Positions 42,748 through 52,827 are shown, counted from the first letter of the stretch. The stretch: 64,000 nucleotides of DNA from Bacteroidales bacterium (GCA_017519865.1 JAFWRQ010000032.1:40226-104225); one strand, 5' to 3'. A program made the numbers and translations. Notes: generated by a model from the sequence alone, not told the origin.

Positions 42748-45700
42748 TTAGAAAGTGAGCTCGAGACCAATGAGATACTGCTTGCTGGCACCGACACGGC
42801 CGCGGGTCAGGTTGCTGTCAACCTCAGGATCGATACCGGGGTACTTTGTCAAGGTCAGGAGGTTACGACCGGTGAAGGTCAGCCTGACGCTGTCGAAAAG
42901 CTTCTGGGATTCCAGCCACCTGTTGGGGATGGATGCACCAATCTGAAGGTTCTTCAGACGCATAAAGGAAGCGTCGTGGTAGAGGTGGGTACAGAAATAG
43001 GTCCTCTGGCCCTTGGTCCAGTCAGGATACTTTGCATTGGGATTCTCAGGAGTCCAATAGTCGCTGACCTCACGAAGCTTGTTGTATGCGGAGTTGAGGT
43101 TCGGGTTCTCATAGAAGATGGCGTCGTTATTGATGAGGGTCTTGCCAAGGACGTATGAGAAGTCAGCGGCGAAGGAGAGGAACTTCCAACCGCCCCTCAG
43201 GCTGAAACCACCGTTGATAGGAGCGGTATATTTCAGACCAGTGTTCTGAGTAAGAGCCTCGTCGTCGAAGTTCTTGGTGGTCTTGTCCTTGGTAGTTACG
43301 TCAGGGTCATCACCGGGGACATACCACATCTGACGGCCGTCCTCAGGGTCGATACCGGCATATACCGGAGCGTAGAACATAACAGGCATGCCCTGTACAT
43401 ATGCAAGGCCGTAGCTGTTCATCTGCCAGCGATAGCGCTGCAGGTCCTCATCCCAAGCAGCGTCGAAGAGTTCGGCGACCTTCTCACTGTTGTAATTGAA
43501 GTTGGAGTTGAAACGCAGATAGTAGTCACGGTTCCTGAGGATATCGATGCCAAGAGTGACATCGATACCGGTATTGGTAAGGCCACCGACATTGGCAGTA
43601 AGCTCGTCGAAACCGGTGGTGTAAGGATACGGGACGTCCATCAGCATGTTGGTGGTCTTGCGGTTGTAGAACTCAACCTCGAGATCGACAGCGTCGAAGA
43701 GACGACCGCTGATGCCTGCGGTGAACAGGGCCTGCTGCTCCCAGGTAAGATTGTTGTTGGAAGGCTGGCCGACCACCCACGCATTACCGTCGTGATAGTT
43801 GGTAGTGGTGGAGATGAGGGCGAGGTGCTCATAGTTGCCGATAGAGGCATTACCCTGGGTACCATAGCTGAGCTTGAGGGAAGCGTTGGAGAGCCATGGA
43901 GAGTTCTTCAGGAAGCTCTCGCGGCTGAGATTCCAGCGGCCACCGACGGCCCAGAAGGTAGCATTACGCTTGTTGATACCGAAACGCGAGGAAGCGTCGT
44001 TACGGATATCGGCGGTGAAGATATATTTGTTGGCGTAACTATACTCGGAGTGTCCGAAGAACGAGAGGAACCTGCTGGATTCGGAAGACTCGGAAATCGA
44101 ATAAGAATCGGAAGTACCCTGCTGAAGGATGAGCAAGCGGTCCTCGGTCTGGCCAGAGGAACTTGCGGAGAACCTGTCATACCAGTTGCTTACACCCTCG
44201 TGACCGGCGAGCAAGGTGACGGAATGGTCGTTTGCTGCCGTAAAGGAGTATTCTATGGTGTTAGTGATGGTGTTGTTGGACATCAGCTGGAAGGACTTGC
44301 TCCTGGCACCGGTTCCGCTGCGCAGTTTACTTGAAGGGATGCTGGCTGAGTTGCCACGAGCGAAACGAGTATCGGTACCGATCTGGGAACGGAGCTTGAG
44401 GTTCTTGAAAGGCTCAATCTCAATGTAAGTGCTTCCGTTTAGGCCATAGGTAGAGGAAACACTAGGATAGGTTTCCATATAATAATAAGGATTTGCCGTT
44501 CCGTTGGGGAATTTATAGGGATACAGCTCACCGTCCTCGTCATAGGCGGGAATGAGAGGGTTCATCATGTAGGAAAGGCCACCGGAGATATAGTTACCGC
44601 TAATGCTTGAACCGTTCCAGTTGCCGTTCTGCTGATTCTCATCAACGGAAAGGTTGAGATTGACACCTATCTTAAGCCAATCCTTGGGATGACCCTGGAC
44701 GTTGGAACGGAGGGTGTAGCGGTCATAGTAGTTGCCGATGGAGGTACCCCTCTGATGGAACTGGGAAGCGGAGATCATATATGCGACCTTCGAACCGCCG
44801 CCTTCAACAGTGAAATCGTTCTGGTACTGAGGGTTGTTGAGCTGCTGCATGACCTTGTACCACTGAGTGTTGGCTGTATAGCCCTTGTCAGTATAGTTGG
44901 CCTTGAACTGCTCGGGAGTATACATGCCCGTGCGGAGCCAGAAATCCTTGAGTTCGTCTCCAGACATGAAACTCTCATAGAACTTGGTGTTGACCAGGGT
45001 GGAGATACCATACTGGGAGCGCACCGTAACCTTAGCCTCGCTGTTGTAGGCACCGGACTTGGTAGTGATGAACACAACACCGTTGGCGGCGCGGGCACCG
45101 TAGATGGAGGTAGAAGCCGCATCCTTGAGAACGGAGATGGACAGGATGTCGTTAGGGTTCATCATCTGAATGGAATAGCTTCCGGAAGGAACGCCGTCGA
45201 TAACGTACAGAGGGGTGGTGGAAGACGTAAGGGAGCCCATACCATGCAACTGCATGGAAGTGGCATTGTCACCGGCCACACCACCGGTCGTCAAAACGCT
45301 GAGACCTGCGACCTGGCCCTGAAGGTTGTCGAGTGCGGAAGCCGAAGGGGCGTTCTTGACAATGTCGGAGCGGACGGTAGTGACAGAACCTACGAGGTTG
45401 CCGACCTTCCTTGCGGAACCGTAGCCGATGACGACTGCGTTCTCGAGAGCCTCTGAGTCAGGTTCCAACTCAACATTGATGCTGCTGCGGCCGGAAACCG
45501 CAACCTCGGCGTTGAGGTATCCGACAGATGAGAATACGAGCGTAGCGCTGGACGGGACGGAGATACTGTACACACCGTCGGCGTCGGAAGCTATACCGGT
45601 GCTCGTGCCTTTAACCTGGATGGCGGCGAAAGGAATCGCCTCTCCAGTGGAAGCATCCTTGACCGTACCCCTGACGGTGACGTTCTGAGCAGAGACCGCC

Positions 45701-45750
45701 ACTGTGAGAAGCACGAACAGAGTGCTGAAGAACAGTTTTGCTTTTTTCAT
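42748..45750 (-). CDS. SusC/RagA-family TonB-dependent transporter 1
   Basis: A 1000-residue outer-membrane receptor. A signal peptide (residues 1-22) is followed by the carboxypeptidase-regulatory-like domain (TVRGTVKDASTGEAIPFAAI). The SusC TonB-box-like VVIGYGSARKVGNLVGSV comes next, then the plug domain (PLYVIDGVPSGSY, STSIYGARAANGVVFITTK) and a 22-strand-type barrel ending in Phe (GLELTF). Length is normal. It is the first gene of a SusC-SusD-lipoprotein operon transcribed away from a second SusC/SusD pair, across a 760-bp AT-rich spacer. Confidence 0.95.
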   Translation of the reverse strand: MKKAKLFFSTLFVLLTVAVSAQNVTVRGTVKDASTGEAIPFAAIQVKGTSTGIASDADGVYSISVPSSATLVFSSVGYLNAEVAVSGRSSINVELEPDSEALENAVVIGYGSARKVGNLVGSVTTVRSDIVKNAPSASALDNLQGQVAGLSVLTTGGVAGDNATSMQLHGMGSLTSSTTPLYVIDGVPSGSYSIQMMNPNDILSISVLKDAASTSIYGARAANGVVFITTKSGAYNSEAKVTVRSQYGISTLVNTKFYESFMSGDELKDFWLRTGMYTPEQFKANYTDKGYTANTQWYKVMQQLNNPQYQNDFTVEGGGSKVAYMISASQFHQRGTSIGNYYDRYTLRSNVQGHPKDWLKIGVNLNLSVDENQQNGNWNGSSISGNYISGGLSYMMNPLIPAYDEDGELYPYKFPNGTANPYYYMETYPSVSSTYGLNGSTYIEIEPFKNLKLRSQIGTDTRFARGNSASIPSSKLRSGTGARSKSFQLMSNNTITNTIEYSFTAANDHSVTLLAGHEGVSNWYDRFSASSSGQTEDRLLILQQGTSDSYSISESSESSRFLSFFGHSEYSYANKYIFTADIRNDASSRFGINKRNATFWAVGGRWNLSRESFLKNSPWLSNASLKLSYGTQGNASIGNYEHLALISTTTNYHDGNAWVVGQPSNNNLTWEQQALFTAGISGRLFDAVDLEVEFYNRKTTNMLMDVPYPYTTGFDELTANVGGLTNTGIDVTLGIDILRNRDYYLRFNSNFNYNSEKVAELFDAAWDEDLQRYRWQMNSYGLAYVQGMPVMFYAPVYAGIDPEDGRQMWYVPGDDPDVTTKDKTTKNFDDEALTQNTGLKYTAPINGGFSLRGGWKFLSFAADFSYVLGKTLINNDAIFYENPNLNSAYNKLREVSDYWTPENPNAKYPDWTKGQRTYFCTHLYHDASFMRLKNLQIGASIPNRWLESQKLFDSVRLTFTGRNLLTLTKYPGIDPEVDSNLTRGRVGASKQYLIGLELTF

Positions 45751-46024
45751 AAGCTTGACGATTAATTAAACATAAACATTGAACTGATACTCAAATCAAA
45801 GATGCCGTTACAAACCACCAATACCACTGTCCTTAATAATATATTAGGTTGCAACAACATCATAGGGGCGGTTTACTATTAAAAAGCCGCTGCCTATATT
45901 ATATTCAAGTTACAAATTTGTGACTAAATTTTCATTTATCCAAATATTGAAGTATTAAAAAAACGAGGACTATACTTGTTAAATGGCAATTGCTCTTATG
46001 TTTTAAAATGTAATTCTAGATTTT

Positions 46025-46032
46025 TACTTTTG
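46025..46032 (+). promoter_or_regulatory. Possible -7 box toward SusC 2
   Basis: TACTTTTG matches TAnnTTTG. If used, the leader of the SusC 2 transcript would be about 470 nt, or it would drive a small RNA that ends at the hairpin near 46264. It lies inside an 11-bp inverted repeat. Confidence 0.3.
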
Positions 46033-46232
46033 ATTTAAAAGTGGTTTCGCTTCAAATTGCCATTTTATCAATTTCCCAAAAAACTGAACAGATAATGGTT
46101 AGTGAATCTGGTTCGCTTGGGCGTATCTTGAAATTGAATCCGTAGTTCGTATCTTCCATTTTTAGTCCAGTTTGGCACGAATATGGCAACATAAAAAGTA
46201 CGATTGATTAAACATAAACATTGAAGCTATAT

Positions 46233-46270
46233 ATCCGGAGGAAGTCGTGAGATTTTCTCCGGATTCTTAT
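46233..46270 (+). terminator. Stem-loop with T-rich tail inside the SusC spacer
   Basis: ATCCGGAG (46233-46240) pairs with CTCCGGAT (46257-46264) and extends inward by three pairs including one G:T. TCTTATTTTA follows. It has the form of an intrinsic terminator, but no gene precedes it on the plus strand, which suggests a small RNA or attenuator. An outer GCTATAT/ATATAGC pair encloses it. Confidence 0.4.
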
Positions 46271-46510
46271 TTTATACATATAGCCCTCATTACGCTTACG
46301 ATTTTTAAGCGTTTCATGGGAAAACCTTTCTAAATATTTAGATAGATGCTAATTATTAAGCAATTCCGGACTTTAAAACTGGAAGCGATTAATATTAAAA
46401 AATTTTATTTTTTCGAATTATTATTTATTTTTACAGCCGAAAAGACGAAAAGGGACTGATTGTATTGAAGCAACAGTTACATTTTTATATACCAACTTAA
46501 TCATTGTCCT

Positions 46511-49500
46511 ATGAAGAGAATCAAAGTTCTTCTCTCAATGCTGCTCCTTTCCGCAGGCCTGATGGCATCCGCCCAGACCATCAGCGTGAGAGGTGTCGTG
46601 AAGGATTCATCTACTGGCGAATCCATTCCCGCAGCATCCGTTATCGTCAAAGGGACATCCAACGGATCCATTACGGACAACGATGGTAACTATACCATCT
46701 CCGTAGCTTCCGACGCTTCCCTTGTTGTATCTTCAATCGGATACCGTACCCAGGAAGTCGCAGTCGAAGGACGCAGGTCCATCGACATCGAACTCCTCCC
46801 CGACATCGAGTTCCTCGACGAGGTGGTGGTGACCGCCATGGGTATCTCCCGTGAGAAGAAAGCCCTTGGATACGCCGTCCAGGACCTCAAGTCCGACGAG
46901 CTCGTCCATGCGGCCAGTGCAAGTCTCAGCTCCGCCCTTCAGGGCAAACTCTCCGGTGTGGAGATTTCATCTTCGTCCGGTATGCCCGGAGCTTCCTCCA
47001 AGATCGTCATCCGCGGCGCCCGTTCACTTGATGGCAACAACACGCCTCTCTACGTAGTTGACGGTATGCCTGTGGCTTCCACTCCTGACATCGGTACCGG
47101 CGACTCCGTTTCCGGATCCGACTATGCCGGACGTTCCCTCGATATCGACCCCAACGACATCGAGAGCATCAACGTGCTGAAGGGTCAGGCCGCCTCCGCA
47201 CTCTACGGAATGCGCGCATCCAACGGTGTCATCATCATCACCACCAAGAAGGGCTCCGCCGCACAGGCTGGCAAGACCTCTGTCACCCTCACCACCAACT
47301 ATTCGTTCGATACTCCCGCCGTTTATCCCGAGGTTCAGTACAAGTATGCACAGGGATCCGGTGGAAAGTACAGCCCCAAGTCTTCGCTGTCATGGGGTCC
47401 GCTCATCACCGAGCTCCCCAACGATCCCGGTTATGGCGGAAATGTCTCCAACAGCTACACCGATGCCCAGGGCATCCATACCGGAATGTATTATCAGCCG
47501 CAGCGTGCCGAAGCCGGCCTCGATCCTTGGACCACCCCCGCTGTCTATGACAACATCAAGGGCTTCTTCCAGACTGGCCACACCTTCAGCAACAATGTCA
47601 GCGTAGCCCACAATGCCGGTACGGCGAACTTCATCTTCTCCCTCGGCAACACTGACACGAGCGGTATCATCGACGGCACCTACATGAAGCGCTACAACGC
47701 CCGCTTCGCATCCGATGCCAAGCTCAACAAGTATTTCACCATGGGCTTCAGCGGCAACTTCGTCCAGTCCGACATGAACAAGCAGTCGGGTGCCAACGAC
47801 GGTATCACCGCCGGTCTTTACCACGTTCCCGCCAACTACGACCTCATGGGACTCCCTACCCATGTCCCCGGAGATCCTTATACCCAGGTCAACTTCCGTA
47901 ACCTGACGTTCAACAACCCTGTTTGGGCTACCACGAACAACTTCTTCGGTGAGAAGTCCCAGCGCTTCTACGGCAACGCCTACCTCGACTTCAAGACCGA
48001 GTTCGCAGGCGCACACAAGCTCGATATCAAGTACCAGATCGGTGCTGATGCCTATACCACCGCTTACCAGGATATCTTCGGATACGGAAGCAAGGGCGCC
48101 GACGGTGAGATCACCGAGCGCACCCTTACCGAGAACCAGACCAACTCGCTCCTCACCGCGAACTACGTCTGGGCCATCAATCCCGACCTGAACTTCACCG
48201 CTCTCCTCGGAAACGAGATCGTATACGGCAGGGAGAAATATCTCTATGCCTACGGCAATCACTTCAACTTTGCCGGCTGGAACCACCTCAACAATGTGGC
48301 TTCCTACTCAGCTTCCGAGTCCTACAGCAGGAACCTCACCTTCGGTACCTTCGGTGAAATCGCACTCGACTACAAGAACATGCTCTTCCTGAATGCGACC
48401 TTCCGCTCCGACTACGTATCCTCGATGCCTCACGGCAACAGGACCTTCACCTATCCTTCGGCCTCGATCGGCTTCATCTTCACGGAGCTCGACGGCCTGA
48501 AGAACAACGTCCTCACCTACGGTAAGCTCCGCGCTTCCTACGCCGAGGTCGGTCAGGCAGGTACCTATCACGATTCGTACTATTCCACTCCGGGCTTCGG
48601 AGGCGGCTTCTCAGGCGGCACCCCGGCCATGTATCCTACCAACGGCGTTGTGGCCTATACCCCTTACGCCAGGATCTATGACCCGAACCTCCGTCCGCAG
48701 AACACCAAGTCGGTCGAAGGCGGTATCGACCTCGCATTCTTCGACGGCCGCATCACCTTCGAGTACACCTTCTCCCGTCAGGACGTGAAGGATCAGATAT
48801 TCGCCGTCCCTATGGCATCTTCCACCGGTTACGCCGAGAAGATGACCAACGCCGGAAAGGTCCACACCAACGCCCATGAGCTTACAGTTGGCTTCATCCC
48901 TGTCCAGACCAGAAACTTCTCCTGGGATGTCAACGTCAACTTCACCAAGATCGACAACTACGTGGATGAGCTCGCAGAGGGAGTCTCCAGCATCATGCTC
49001 GGAGGTTTCGTCGAGCCTCAGGTCCGTGCAGGTATCGGTGACAAGTATCCCGTCATCTACGGTATCGACTACGTCCGCAACGAGGACGGCGTCGTCATCG
49101 TCGATAAGGACGGTTTCCCGATGGCCGGCGACAACGCCGTCCTCGGCGCCGTCTCCCCTGATTTCCAGCTGGGTCTCAGCACCGGTTTCGACTGGAAGGG
49201 TCTCAGGCTGAACATGGTATTCGACTGGAAGAAGGGCGGCAGGATGTACGCAGGCTCCGCAGCGATGATGGAGTATTACGGTACCGCACTCGTCTCCCAG
49301 GAATTCAGGGAGAAGGATTCGTTCATTTTCGACTATGAGCCTTCCGTGAAGATCACCGGATACGATGCTAACGGCAACGCCCAGTATGCACCCAACGATA
49401 TCCAGATAGACGGCCAGTACGCTCAGTCCTACTTCTCCACCCTCAACGATATCTCCAAGTATTTCGTAAGGGATGCTTCCTATGTGAAACTCCGTGAGAT

Positions 49501-49702
49501 CTCCCTCAGCTATCCGATCGTCAAGGCCAAGTGGGGCTCCGTCTCCGCCAGCCTCTTCGGAAGGAACATCCTTCTGTGGACCGCCATCGCGGGCTTCGAC
49601 CCCGAGGCTTCCCAGGGTAACAACAACATGGCCGGTGGTTTCGAGAGATTCTCACTGCCCGGCTCTTCGAGCTACGGCGGCGGTCTCAAATTCAATTTTT
49701 AA
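46511..49702 (+). CDS. SusC/RagA-family TonB-dependent transporter 2
   Basis: A 1063-residue outer-membrane receptor: signal peptide (1-22), regulatory-like domain (SVRGVVKDSSTGESIPAASV), EVVVTAMGISREKKALGY as the TonB-box region, plug (PLYVVDGMPVAS, ALYGMRASNGVIIITTKKG) and barrel ending KFNF. The ISREKKALGYAVQ variant marks it as a different SusC subfamily from the one on the other side of the spacer. It is followed after 13 bp by a SusD-like lipoprotein. The imported ligand is unknown. Confidence 0.95.
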   Translation: MKRIKVLLSMLLLSAGLMASAQTISVRGVVKDSSTGESIPAASVIVKGTSNGSITDNDGNYTISVASDASLVVSSIGYRTQEVAVEGRRSIDIELLPDIEFLDEVVVTAMGISREKKALGYAVQDLKSDELVHAASASLSSALQGKLSGVEISSSSGMPGASSKIVIRGARSLDGNNTPLYVVDGMPVASTPDIGTGDSVSGSDYAGRSLDIDPNDIESINVLKGQAASALYGMRASNGVIIITTKKGSAAQAGKTSVTLTTNYSFDTPAVYPEVQYKYAQGSGGKYSPKSSLSWGPLITELPNDPGYGGNVSNSYTDAQGIHTGMYYQPQRAEAGLDPWTTPAVYDNIKGFFQTGHTFSNNVSVAHNAGTANFIFSLGNTDTSGIIDGTYMKRYNARFASDAKLNKYFTMGFSGNFVQSDMNKQSGANDGITAGLYHVPANYDLMGLPTHVPGDPYTQVNFRNLTFNNPVWATTNNFFGEKSQRFYGNAYLDFKTEFAGAHKLDIKYQIGADAYTTAYQDIFGYGSKGADGEITERTLTENQTNSLLTANYVWAINPDLNFTALLGNEIVYGREKYLYAYGNHFNFAGWNHLNNVASYSASESYSRNLTFGTFGEIALDYKNMLFLNATFRSDYVSSMPHGNRTFTYPSASIGFIFTELDGLKNNVLTYGKLRASYAEVGQAGTYHDSYYSTPGFGGGFSGGTPAMYPTNGVVAYTPYARIYDPNLRPQNTKSVEGGIDLAFFDGRITFEYTFSRQDVKDQIFAVPMASSTGYAEKMTNAGKVHTNAHELTVGFIPVQTRNFSWDVNVNFTKIDNYVDELAEGVSSIMLGGFVEPQVRAGIGDKYPVIYGIDYVRNEDGVVIVDKDGFPMAGDNAVLGAVSPDFQLGLSTGFDWKGLRLNMVFDWKKGGRMYAGSAAMMEYYGTALVSQEFREKDSFIFDYEPSVKITGYDANGNAQYAPNDIQIDGQYAQSYFSTLNDISKYFVRDASYVKLREISLSYPIVKAKWGSVSASLFGRNILLWTAIAGFDPEASQGNNNMAGGFERFSLPGSSSYGGGLKFNF

Positions 49703-49715
49703 GGAGGGCTAAATC

Positions 49716-51275
49716 ATGAAAAAGATATACAGTTTTATCAAGACAGGTCTCATCCTCTCCGTAGCAGCCCTTTCATTCGCTGCTTGCTCCGAGGATTTCA
49801 TGGACGAGATCAACCGCGACCTCAGTGTCTCGACGAACTGCGACGCCAAGTTCATCATTCCCGACCTGGAGCTCCGTACGGCCCAGAACATCATCGGCGG
49901 TGACTTCAACACCTATTTCGGTTCATACGTCGAGTATTGGGCAGGTACGCACAACCAGCTCTTCAAGGCTGAGAACAGGGACGCCGAAGTCCGCGTCGCA
50001 TCCACTTACAACAACAACTGGGCGACCATCTACGAGAACATCCGTAACGGCAAGCTCATCGTCGCGAAATGCGCTGATGATGCCGAGGGCACTGATGCCG
50101 GCGATGCCGGTGCAAGAGGTATCGGCGAGATCCTTCTCGCTTACAACCTCGCAGTTGCAACCGACGTATTCGGTGATACTCCATACACCCAGGTGGGTGA
50201 CGCCGCTACCTATCCTTATCCTGAGGCTGACACCCAGGAAAGCATCTACAAGGAGGTCTTCAACCTTCTCGATGCAGGTATCAAGGATGTCACCAGCGGT
50301 GGCAATACCGTAGGTCAGTATGACCTCATCTTCGGCGGCAACACCCAAAGGTGGGTCGAGTTCGCCAACGGTCTCAAGGCCCGCTACACCATGAGGCTCA
50401 TCAACCGTTCCGGAAGCAAGAGCGCTGACTATGGCAAGGTTATCGAGTATGTCAACGCTTCCTTCAAGTCCGCCGCCACCCAGGCTTCCATGTCCTATGA
50501 CGGCAGTAACCAGAACCCCGTGTTCGACTTCGAGTGGAGCCGCGACGGTATCTCTTCCTGCACCAGCATGTACAACAAGCTTATTGCACGCAACGACCCC
50601 CGCGCCGAGCGCGTCTACTGGGATTCTTACTCTTGGGAGCACTATTCTTCCGAGGATGTTCTGGAGCTTCTTGCTCCTACCGGAGATGTTGAGGAGTGCC
50701 AGTATGTGTATGCATACGATGCATGGTTCTTTGCTGAAGTCGCCCCTGTGCATTTCCTCAGCTACCATGAGCTCCAGTTCCTCAAGGCTGAGGCCCAGGT
50801 CCGTCTTGGACAGACCGATGCCGCGAAGGAGACCCTCAAGGGTGCTGTCGTAGCCGCATTTGACAACTATGAGGTCAATGTTGCAGCCGCCCTCGCCGCC
50901 CCGTCCATCAATGCCTATGGCGGCATTGAGGAACCTGACAGCGATCCTTTCACTGCAACAGACGCCGAAGCGTACTTTGACAGCGAAGTCTCTTCACTGT
51001 TCGACGCCGATCCCCTCAAGGAGACCATGATCCAGAAGTACATCGGCCTCTGGGGCGCCAATGGCGAGACCGTTGAGACCTATGCAGACATCCGTCGTTT
51101 CATGGCTGAAGGCAAGGGTGCCATCTACGGACTCGTCAACCCCGGCAAGTTCCCCCTCAGGTGCCCCTATGGCCAGGATGATGTCGTAGCCAACCCCAAC
51201 ATCGCCAAGATCTACACTGACGCGGGCAACTACGTATTCTCCGAGAACGTCTGGTGGGCCGGCGGCAACCGCTAG
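49716..51275 (+). CDS. SusD-like (RagB, SusD_2 type) lipoprotein
   Basis: A 519-residue lipoprotein with lipobox SFAAC (C24). The start CSEDFMDEINRDL and the IPDLELRTAQNIIGGDFNTYFGSYVEYWAGTHNQ region fit the SusD-like_2 family rather than classical SusD. Conserved features are LAYNLAVATDVFGDTPYT and YHELQFLKAEAQVRLG. It partners SusC 2, 13 bp upstream. The pair has no enzymes attached. A terminator hairpin follows at 51296. Confidence 0.9.
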   Translation: MKKIYSFIKTGLILSVAALSFAACSEDFMDEINRDLSVSTNCDAKFIIPDLELRTAQNIIGGDFNTYFGSYVEYWAGTHNQLFKAENRDAEVRVASTYNNNWATIYENIRNGKLIVAKCADDAEGTDAGDAGARGIGEILLAYNLAVATDVFGDTPYTQVGDAATYPYPEADTQESIYKEVFNLLDAGIKDVTSGGNTVGQYDLIFGGNTQRWVEFANGLKARYTMRLINRSGSKSADYGKVIEYVNASFKSAATQASMSYDGSNQNPVFDFEWSRDGISSCTSMYNKLIARNDPRAERVYWDSYSWEHYSSEDVLELLAPTGDVEECQYVYAYDAWFFAEVAPVHFLSYHELQFLKAEAQVRLGQTDAAKETLKGAVVAAFDNYEVNVAAALAAPSINAYGGIEEPDSDPFTATDAEAYFDSEVSSLFDADPLKETMIQKYIGLWGANGETVETYADIRRFMAEGKGAIYGLVNPGKFPLRCPYGQDDVVANPNIAKIYTDAGNYVFSENVWWAGGNR

Positions 51276-51295
51276 TTCATAACAAGCATTACGAT

Positions 51296-51329
51296 AAAAA
51301 CCGGGAGATGAATAATCTTCCGGTTTTTT
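51296..51329 (+). terminator. Rho-independent terminator after the second SusCD pair
   Basis: A 14-bp stem (51296-51309 with 51315-51328, one G:T pair), 5-nt loop GAATA and a run of T at the 3' side. Classic intrinsic terminator layout. Confidence 0.85.
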
Positions 51330-51350
51330 GCTTTGTATGTTTTAATTCAT

Positions 51351-51358
51351 TACCTTTA
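51351..51358 (+). promoter_or_regulatory. Probable aspA promoter -7 box
   Basis: TACCTTTA is one base off TAnnTTTG. A TTG lies 20 bp upstream (51328-51330), close to the Bacteroidetes -33 spacing. It is 37 bp before the aspA ATG. Confidence 0.45.
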
Positions 51359-51395
51359 CAGGCCATTTTGAATAACAACTAAAAGCATAATAACC

Positions 51396-52808
51396 ATGTC
51401 AGAGAAGAATTATAGGATCGAGAGCGACCTGCTCGGAGAGCTCAAGGTGCCCGCCGACGCTTACTATGGAGTACAGACCCAGCGCGCACTCAACAATTAC
51501 AGGATTTCCAACACCCGCATGTGCGACTATCCGGAGTATGTAATCTCAATCGCATACGTCAAGATGGCCGCGGCCAGCGCCAATGCCGAACTCGGTGTGC
51601 TGGACAAGGATATCGCAAACGCCATCATCGCAGCCTGCTGCGAGATCGTGGACGGCAAATTCCATGACCAGTTCCCCATCGACATGATGCAGGGCGGTGC
51701 TGGAACCTCGGTCAATATGAACGCCAACGAGGTGATAGCCAACCGCGCCCTCGAACTGATGGGCCACAAGAAGGGCGAGTACCAGTTCTGCTCCCCCAAC
51801 GACCACGTCAACTGCGCCCAGTCCACCAACGACGCATACCCTACCGCCTTCCGCTATACGTTCGTGCGCATGAATAAGCACCTGGTGGCCAGCCTCCAGG
51901 CCCTCATCGCGGCCTTCCGTGCCAAGGGAGTGGAGTTCAAGGATTTCATCAAGATGGGCCGTACACAGCTTCAGGACGCCGTTCCCATGACCTCCGGACA
52001 GGAGTTCAACGCTTTCGCCAACAACCTCGAGGAGGAGATTGCGAACCTCGAGCGCAACGCCGTGCTGCTGCGCGAGATCAACATGGGCGGCACCGCCATC
52101 GGTACCGGCCTGAACGCAGTGCCCGGCTTCGCTGACCTGTGTACCCGCAAGATGTCGGAATTCACCGGGGACGAACTGGTCAAGGCTTCCGACCTCGTCG
52201 AAGCGACGCCCGATACGGGCGCGTATGTGAGCTATTCCGCAGCGCTCAAGCGCCTGGCCATCAAACTCTCAAAGATTTGCAACGACCTCCGCCTGATGGC
52301 CTCCGGCCCTCGCTGCGGCCTCCACGAGATCAACCTCCCTCCTATGGCTCCCGGCTCCTCCATCATGCCCGGAAAGGTCAATCCCGTCATTCCCGAGGTC
52401 ACGAACCAGGTCTGTTTCAAGGTCATTGGCAACGATACGACAGTAGCCTTCGCCGCTGAGGCCGGCCAGCTCCAGCTCAACGTGATGGAGCCCGTCATCG
52501 CCGAGTCCATACTCGAGAGCGTGACCTGGCTGCGCAACGCCATCGACACCCTCCGCACCAAGTGCATCGAGGGCATTACCGTCAACGCTGACCACTGCTA
52601 CGAGATGGTCAGGAACTCCATCGGTATCGTCACCGCCCTCAACCCCTACATCGGTTACAAGGGCAGCACCAAGGTCGCAAAGGAAGCCCTCGAGACCGGC
52701 CGCAGCGTCTATGACATCGTACTGGAGAAGGGCCTGATGACCAAGGAGAAACTCGACGAGGCCCTCAACCCCGCCGCGATGCTCGGCTCGCACGCCCTGC
52801 TGAAATAG
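51396..52808 (+). CDS. aspA: Aspartate ammonia-lyase
   Basis: A 470-residue aspartase of normal length. It begins RIESDLLGELKVPADAYYGVQTQRA and has the fumarase/aspartase signature GSSIMPGKVNP at residues 320-330, carrying the catalytic serine loop, plus SPNDHVNCAQSTNDAYPTAF. The start YGVQTQRALNNY fits aspartase more than fumarase. It converts L-aspartate to fumarate and ammonia in the cytoplasm. Fumarate can serve as electron acceptor, which fits an amino-acid-fermenting anaerobe. It stands as a single gene between terminator and S41 gene. Confidence 0.94.
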   Translation: MSEKNYRIESDLLGELKVPADAYYGVQTQRALNNYRISNTRMCDYPEYVISIAYVKMAAASANAELGVLDKDIANAIIAACCEIVDGKFHDQFPIDMMQGGAGTSVNMNANEVIANRALELMGHKKGEYQFCSPNDHVNCAQSTNDAYPTAFRYTFVRMNKHLVASLQALIAAFRAKGVEFKDFIKMGRTQLQDAVPMTSGQEFNAFANNLEEEIANLERNAVLLREINMGGTAIGTGLNAVPGFADLCTRKMSEFTGDELVKASDLVEATPDTGAYVSYSAALKRLAIKLSKICNDLRLMASGPRCGLHEINLPPMAPGSSIMPGKVNPVIPEVTNQVCFKVIGNDTTVAFAAEAGQLQLNVMEPVIAESILESVTWLRNAIDTLRTKCIEGITVNADHCYEMVRNSIGIVTALNPYIGYKGSTKVAKEALETGRSVYDIVLEKGLMTKEKLDEALNPAAMLGSHALLK

Positions 52809-52819
52809 AAGTTTTTTCT

Positions 52820-52827
52820 TATATTTG
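52820..52827 (+). promoter_or_regulatory. -7 box for the S41 peptidase gene
   Basis: TATATTTG, an exact TAnnTTTG match, ends 14 bp before the ATG at 52842, implying a leader of only about 8 nt. Confidence 0.55.

Larger units (their letters stand above)
45751..46510. other. 760-bp AT-rich divergent spacer between the two SusC genes
   Basis: No protein gene is seen. It contains a 25-bp imperfect direct repeat (45759-45783 and 46201-46225, one mismatch). It also holds an 11-bp inverted repeat (45981-45991 with 46055-46065) enclosing a TACTTTTG promoter-like box. A nested stem-loop lies at 46226-46284 and a small CGCTTA/TAAGCG hairpin at 46293-46311. It must hold the promoters of both uptake operons and could encode a leader or small RNA. 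Confidence 0.6.
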
